64,000 bases of DNA from Sphingobacterium pedocola. GTDB taxonomy: Bacteria; Bacteroidota; Bacteroidia; Sphingobacteriales; Sphingobacteriaceae. Below are positions 62,601 to 64,000 of the stretch, piece by piece. Position 1 is the stretch's first letter, and each line of letters starts with the position of its first letter. The notes under the pieces were generated by a model, which was not told where the DNA came from, did no database searches, and saw only the letters and a list, made by a program, of their open reading frames with translations. Location: the NCBI RefSeq assembly GCF_015209965.1, contig NZ_MU158689.1, positions 1 through 64,000 on the forward strand. The letters run 5' to 3'. The position numbers and the translations under genes are program-made.

Positions 62601-62907
62601 CCTAACTACAGTCCCATCCATGAGATACCCTGCCGTTGCGGCGAGAGATCAGTTTTATAAGGCTTCATCTGTACATGTCTTACGCGGGGATCATATCAGA
62701 TTGCAGGATATAAACATGTCTTACAATTTTGCGAATACTTTTGCAAAAAGAATAGGCCTCGAAACCCTTTCAGTTTTTTCGAATGTGAGCAATATCGGAA
62801 TATTATGGAGAAGGAATAAATACGGTCTTGACCCCGATTATGATCTTGGAAATGCAGTTTTTCCGGTGAATAAAATATGGACTTTTGGCTTGAATGCTCA
62901 ATTATAA
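59671..62907 (+). CDS. SusC/RagA-type TonB-dependent transporter
   Basis: A 1078-residue outer-membrane transporter. A signal peptide (IINTVIFILIATWLKG) precedes a carboxypeptidase-like Ig domain (TIIVMDSGTKEGLSGVAIYKS, about residues 24-100), then the plug: GTDVLSRLEGIVPGLQF, QVRGMSTLSEAIKSPLIIL, and VLKDAAAASIWGSRAGNGVIV, which is the SusC signature, followed by a long barrel. It takes up a large nutrient, often a glycan or peptide, with TonB energy. No STN domain, so anti-sigma control by this route is not expected. The partner SusD gene follows by 11 nt. Confidence 0.95.
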   Translation: MGKIINTVIFILIATWLKGQEVTIIVMDSGTKEGLSGVAIYKSPGNSSFRTNENGERSIQVDAGDSIRFSAVGYEQQKIRMTSKAINEGVVTIFMVATVSAIEEVQVYNTGYQKISKERSTGAFEFVDQKLFNRTQGTDVLSRLEGIVPGLQFDKRSQSTDVKTTTADQLQVRGMSTLSEAIKSPLIILDNFPYNGDILDINPNDIESVTVLKDAAAASIWGSRAGNGVIVLTTKQGKVGRSSIGFTSNIRLSAKPDLFYYPSMSTTDYVDVERFLFQNGFYNSTLRNRTSYSAVTPVIELLEANREEDIDDDYMEQQIALLMAKDFRRDITDYLYSMPVLQQYNLNFNGANNRVRYLFSVGLDDDVTALKGNSSKRITLRNNTGINISDKLSLQLGINFTHRNGTDNSPGDIRNLEYASGKKLYPYAGFFNPDNEYDAIVKNYRKPFIDTVGQGRLLDWSYNPVRELEQADERSMNRSILLNVGLNYRILNGLKAQVDYQYEGNIMRNRSIKNEETFFTRNLINQYSNLQNGAIQYTVPRGSILDQGVEEITGQSIRGQLNFSRVFRQNHDIDALMGTEFRLTDRNLNSHRTYGFNAGNLSFSNVDYVSIHRRWGTLGTGRIPSLGQIRETYDRAVSLYANLGYTYINKYTLTASARRDATNIFGADFNNRWKPLWSLGLGWNLGKEKFLTEIPWIDRLRIRATYGVSGNTNNTISAVPIIRITSSSSNLINESPGVLVSPGNRHLSWESVSMWNLGTEFSVLNNWLSGNVDFYTKKAQDLIFLRSMDPTTGLGAINANSARTGTKGMDASIRMRSTFGRLGWESVIIQSIARNKVIQLNYDYSQISGLSAALGMGEFVVAREGNDPYGIYSLKSHGLDADGDPLGEYNGEISKDYTRILNSSRDNDLIYHGAANPVYFGSWRNTLQWSGISLSFNIMYKAGYVFKKSAMLYTLLYNNGQMHREFSSRWQEPGDENLTTVPSMRYPAVAARDQFYKASSVHVLRGDHIRLQDINMSYNFANTFAKRIGLETLSVFSNVSNIGILWRRNKYGLDPDYDLGNAVFPVNKIWTFGLNAQL

Positions 62908-62918
62908 AAACACGATTT

Positions 62919-64000
62919 ATGAGAAGAATAATTTTTATCATCTGCTTCGCGTTAGGTGGCATGTTTACTGGCTGCGAAGAATTTTTGGACAAAAAATCTG
63001 ATATGTCCTTAACGGTAATCGATTCACCCGACGATCTCTTTGCGTTGATGGATGATATTTCAAGGATGAATAGATCCGCAGTGGTCTTACAGAATGCTTC
63101 GGATGAATATTATTTAACCCAAGCGGATTTGAATTCCTTGCCGAAGGAATTTGACAGGGAATCACATGTGTGGGATCTAAAGACTCAGAATGTAGAAGAT
63201 TGGAATGCACTGTACCATATCGTGCATATATCCAACGTAGTTCTTGACAATCTCGAAGGACTTAATTTACAGGAAACAGATAGGCAATTTAAGGTATTGA
63301 AAGGCATGGCGCTATTTTATCGGAGCCATGCTTACTATAATCTTTTGCAGATATTTTCGAAACAGTATAACGAGATGTCTGCAAGTGCCGACCTTGGTAT
63401 AGTTTTACGAACGAATTCAGATTTTTCTGTAAAATCAAGAAGATCAACTGTTGAGGAATCTTATAAGCAGGTAATTACCGACCTCGAGAAGGCATCTTTG
63501 TTGTTGGATCCGCTTTCCGCCTATCGGACGAGACCTTCGGAATGGGCGTGTGAGGCACTTCTCGCGAGGGTATATTTAATAATGGGCGATTTCGAAAAAT
63601 CGGAAATCCACGCTGCAAGATGTCTTGCTATAAGTGATGTCCTACTGGATTATAATGAAATTCCGAATAATGCAGCTGCACCCTTCCAATTGCTTAATGA
63701 CGAAATAATATTTTATAGTAATACGTCGGTTGCTATCACTGCCCAAGCTGCCAAAGCGCTAGTGCCTGCTGAGGTTTATAATCAATATGAGGAAGGCGAT
63801 CTGCGGAAAAGCCTCTTTTTTGATGTAAGAAATGTAGCTAGAATTACATTTAAAGGAAGTTACAATGGTTCGATATATAATGTCTTTAATGGAATTGCAA
63901 CGGACGAAGTCTACTTAATATTAGCAGAGAGTTACATTCGTCTGGATAAATTGGATGAGGCATTGGAGGTGTTGAACATGCTGAAAAGGCATAGATGGAA
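62919..64000 (+). CDS. SusD/RagB-type surface lipoprotein (3' truncated by the window)
   Basis: The first 360 codons are present. Lipoprotein signal (MRRIIFIICFALGGMFTGC, Cys 19) and typical SusD features: DEYYLTQ near the N-terminus, NVVLDNLEGLN, GMALFYRSHAYYNLLQIFS, and the helical TPR parts AEWACEALLARVYLIMGDFEK. It binds the substrate and closes the SusC barrel. The frame is open at the window end. Confidence 0.92.
   Translation, partial: MRRIIFIICFALGGMFTGCEEFLDKKSDMSLTVIDSPDDLFALMDDISRMNRSAVVLQNASDEYYLTQADLNSLPKEFDRESHVWDLKTQNVEDWNALYHIVHISNVVLDNLEGLNLQETDRQFKVLKGMALFYRSHAYYNLLQIFSKQYNEMSASADLGIVLRTNSDFSVKSRRSTVEESYKQVITDLEKASLLLDPLSAYRTRPSEWACEALLARVYLIMGDFEKSEIHAARCLAISDVLLDYNEIPNNAAAPFQLLNDEIIFYSNTSVAITAQAAKALVPAEVYNQYEEGDLRKSLFFDVRNVARITFKGSYNGSIYNVFNGIATDEVYLILAESYIRLDKLDEALEVLNMLKRHRW

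Overview
The window is from a Bacteroidota chromosome, most likely a member of the Sphingobacteriaceae. Evidence: SusC/SusD-type genes, PorP/SprF and OmpA partners of type IX secretion, a C-terminal gliding-motility sorting domain, a hybrid-type sensor kinase with a periplasmic propeller, TPR/HTH regulators, and repeated TAnnTTTG promoter elements (the Bacteroidota -7 box). No rRNA, tRNA, CRISPR array or intact insertion sequence was seen.

Layout. 1-6.1 kb: the end of a membrane protein, then a regulatory block: propeller-type histidine kinase, a stand-alone 7-TM protein, a NarL/LuxR-type response regulator and an AraC-type regulator. 6.1-12.6 kb (minus strand): a five-gene cluster that looks like a Bacteroidota version of a chaperone-usher fimbria: usher-like barrel, two-domain adhesin-like protein, PapD-like chaperone, and two pilin-like proteins sharing a domain with the adhesin. 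It carries its own promoter, operator-like repeats and two terminator-like hairpins. This is the best candidate for an undescribed system. 13.3-23.6 kb: a PHP-type tyrosine phosphatase, a 2130-residue surface protein with 14 DUF11-like repeats each ending in CxxC, and its PorP/SprF and OmpA/PD40 partners. 23.7-26.2 kb: a TPR-HTH regulator and an unknown protein.

26.7-54.0 kb: one large exopolysaccharide locus of the Wzx/Wzy type that resembles the colanic-acid cluster (WcaJ-like priming transferase, Wza, Wzc, Fcl, Gmd, Wzx, pyruvyl transferase, Wzy, several glycosyltransferases, WcaF- and WcaI-like enzymes, Wzi, ManC, Ugd). Its middle (about 37.2-48.2 kb) is clearly more A+T-rich than the flanks and is probably the exchangeable, structure-determining part. 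54.0-59.0 kb: an accessory zone with repeats, truncated Fic and ATPase genes, a PIN toxin-antitoxin pair, related XRE-like proteins, a hidden 58-codon gene and a probable small structured RNA. 59.0-64.0 kb: a thioredoxin-like protein followed by SusC- and SusD-like genes, the last cut by the window end.

A theme across the window is arrays of 7-bp and 8-bp tandem units (YAATACY, TTAGRRR, GCAAATNN) packed between genes, usually directly before a start codon or across a stop codon, and once apparently inside the coding frame of gmd. All function calls are from reading the sequence; no searches were run.
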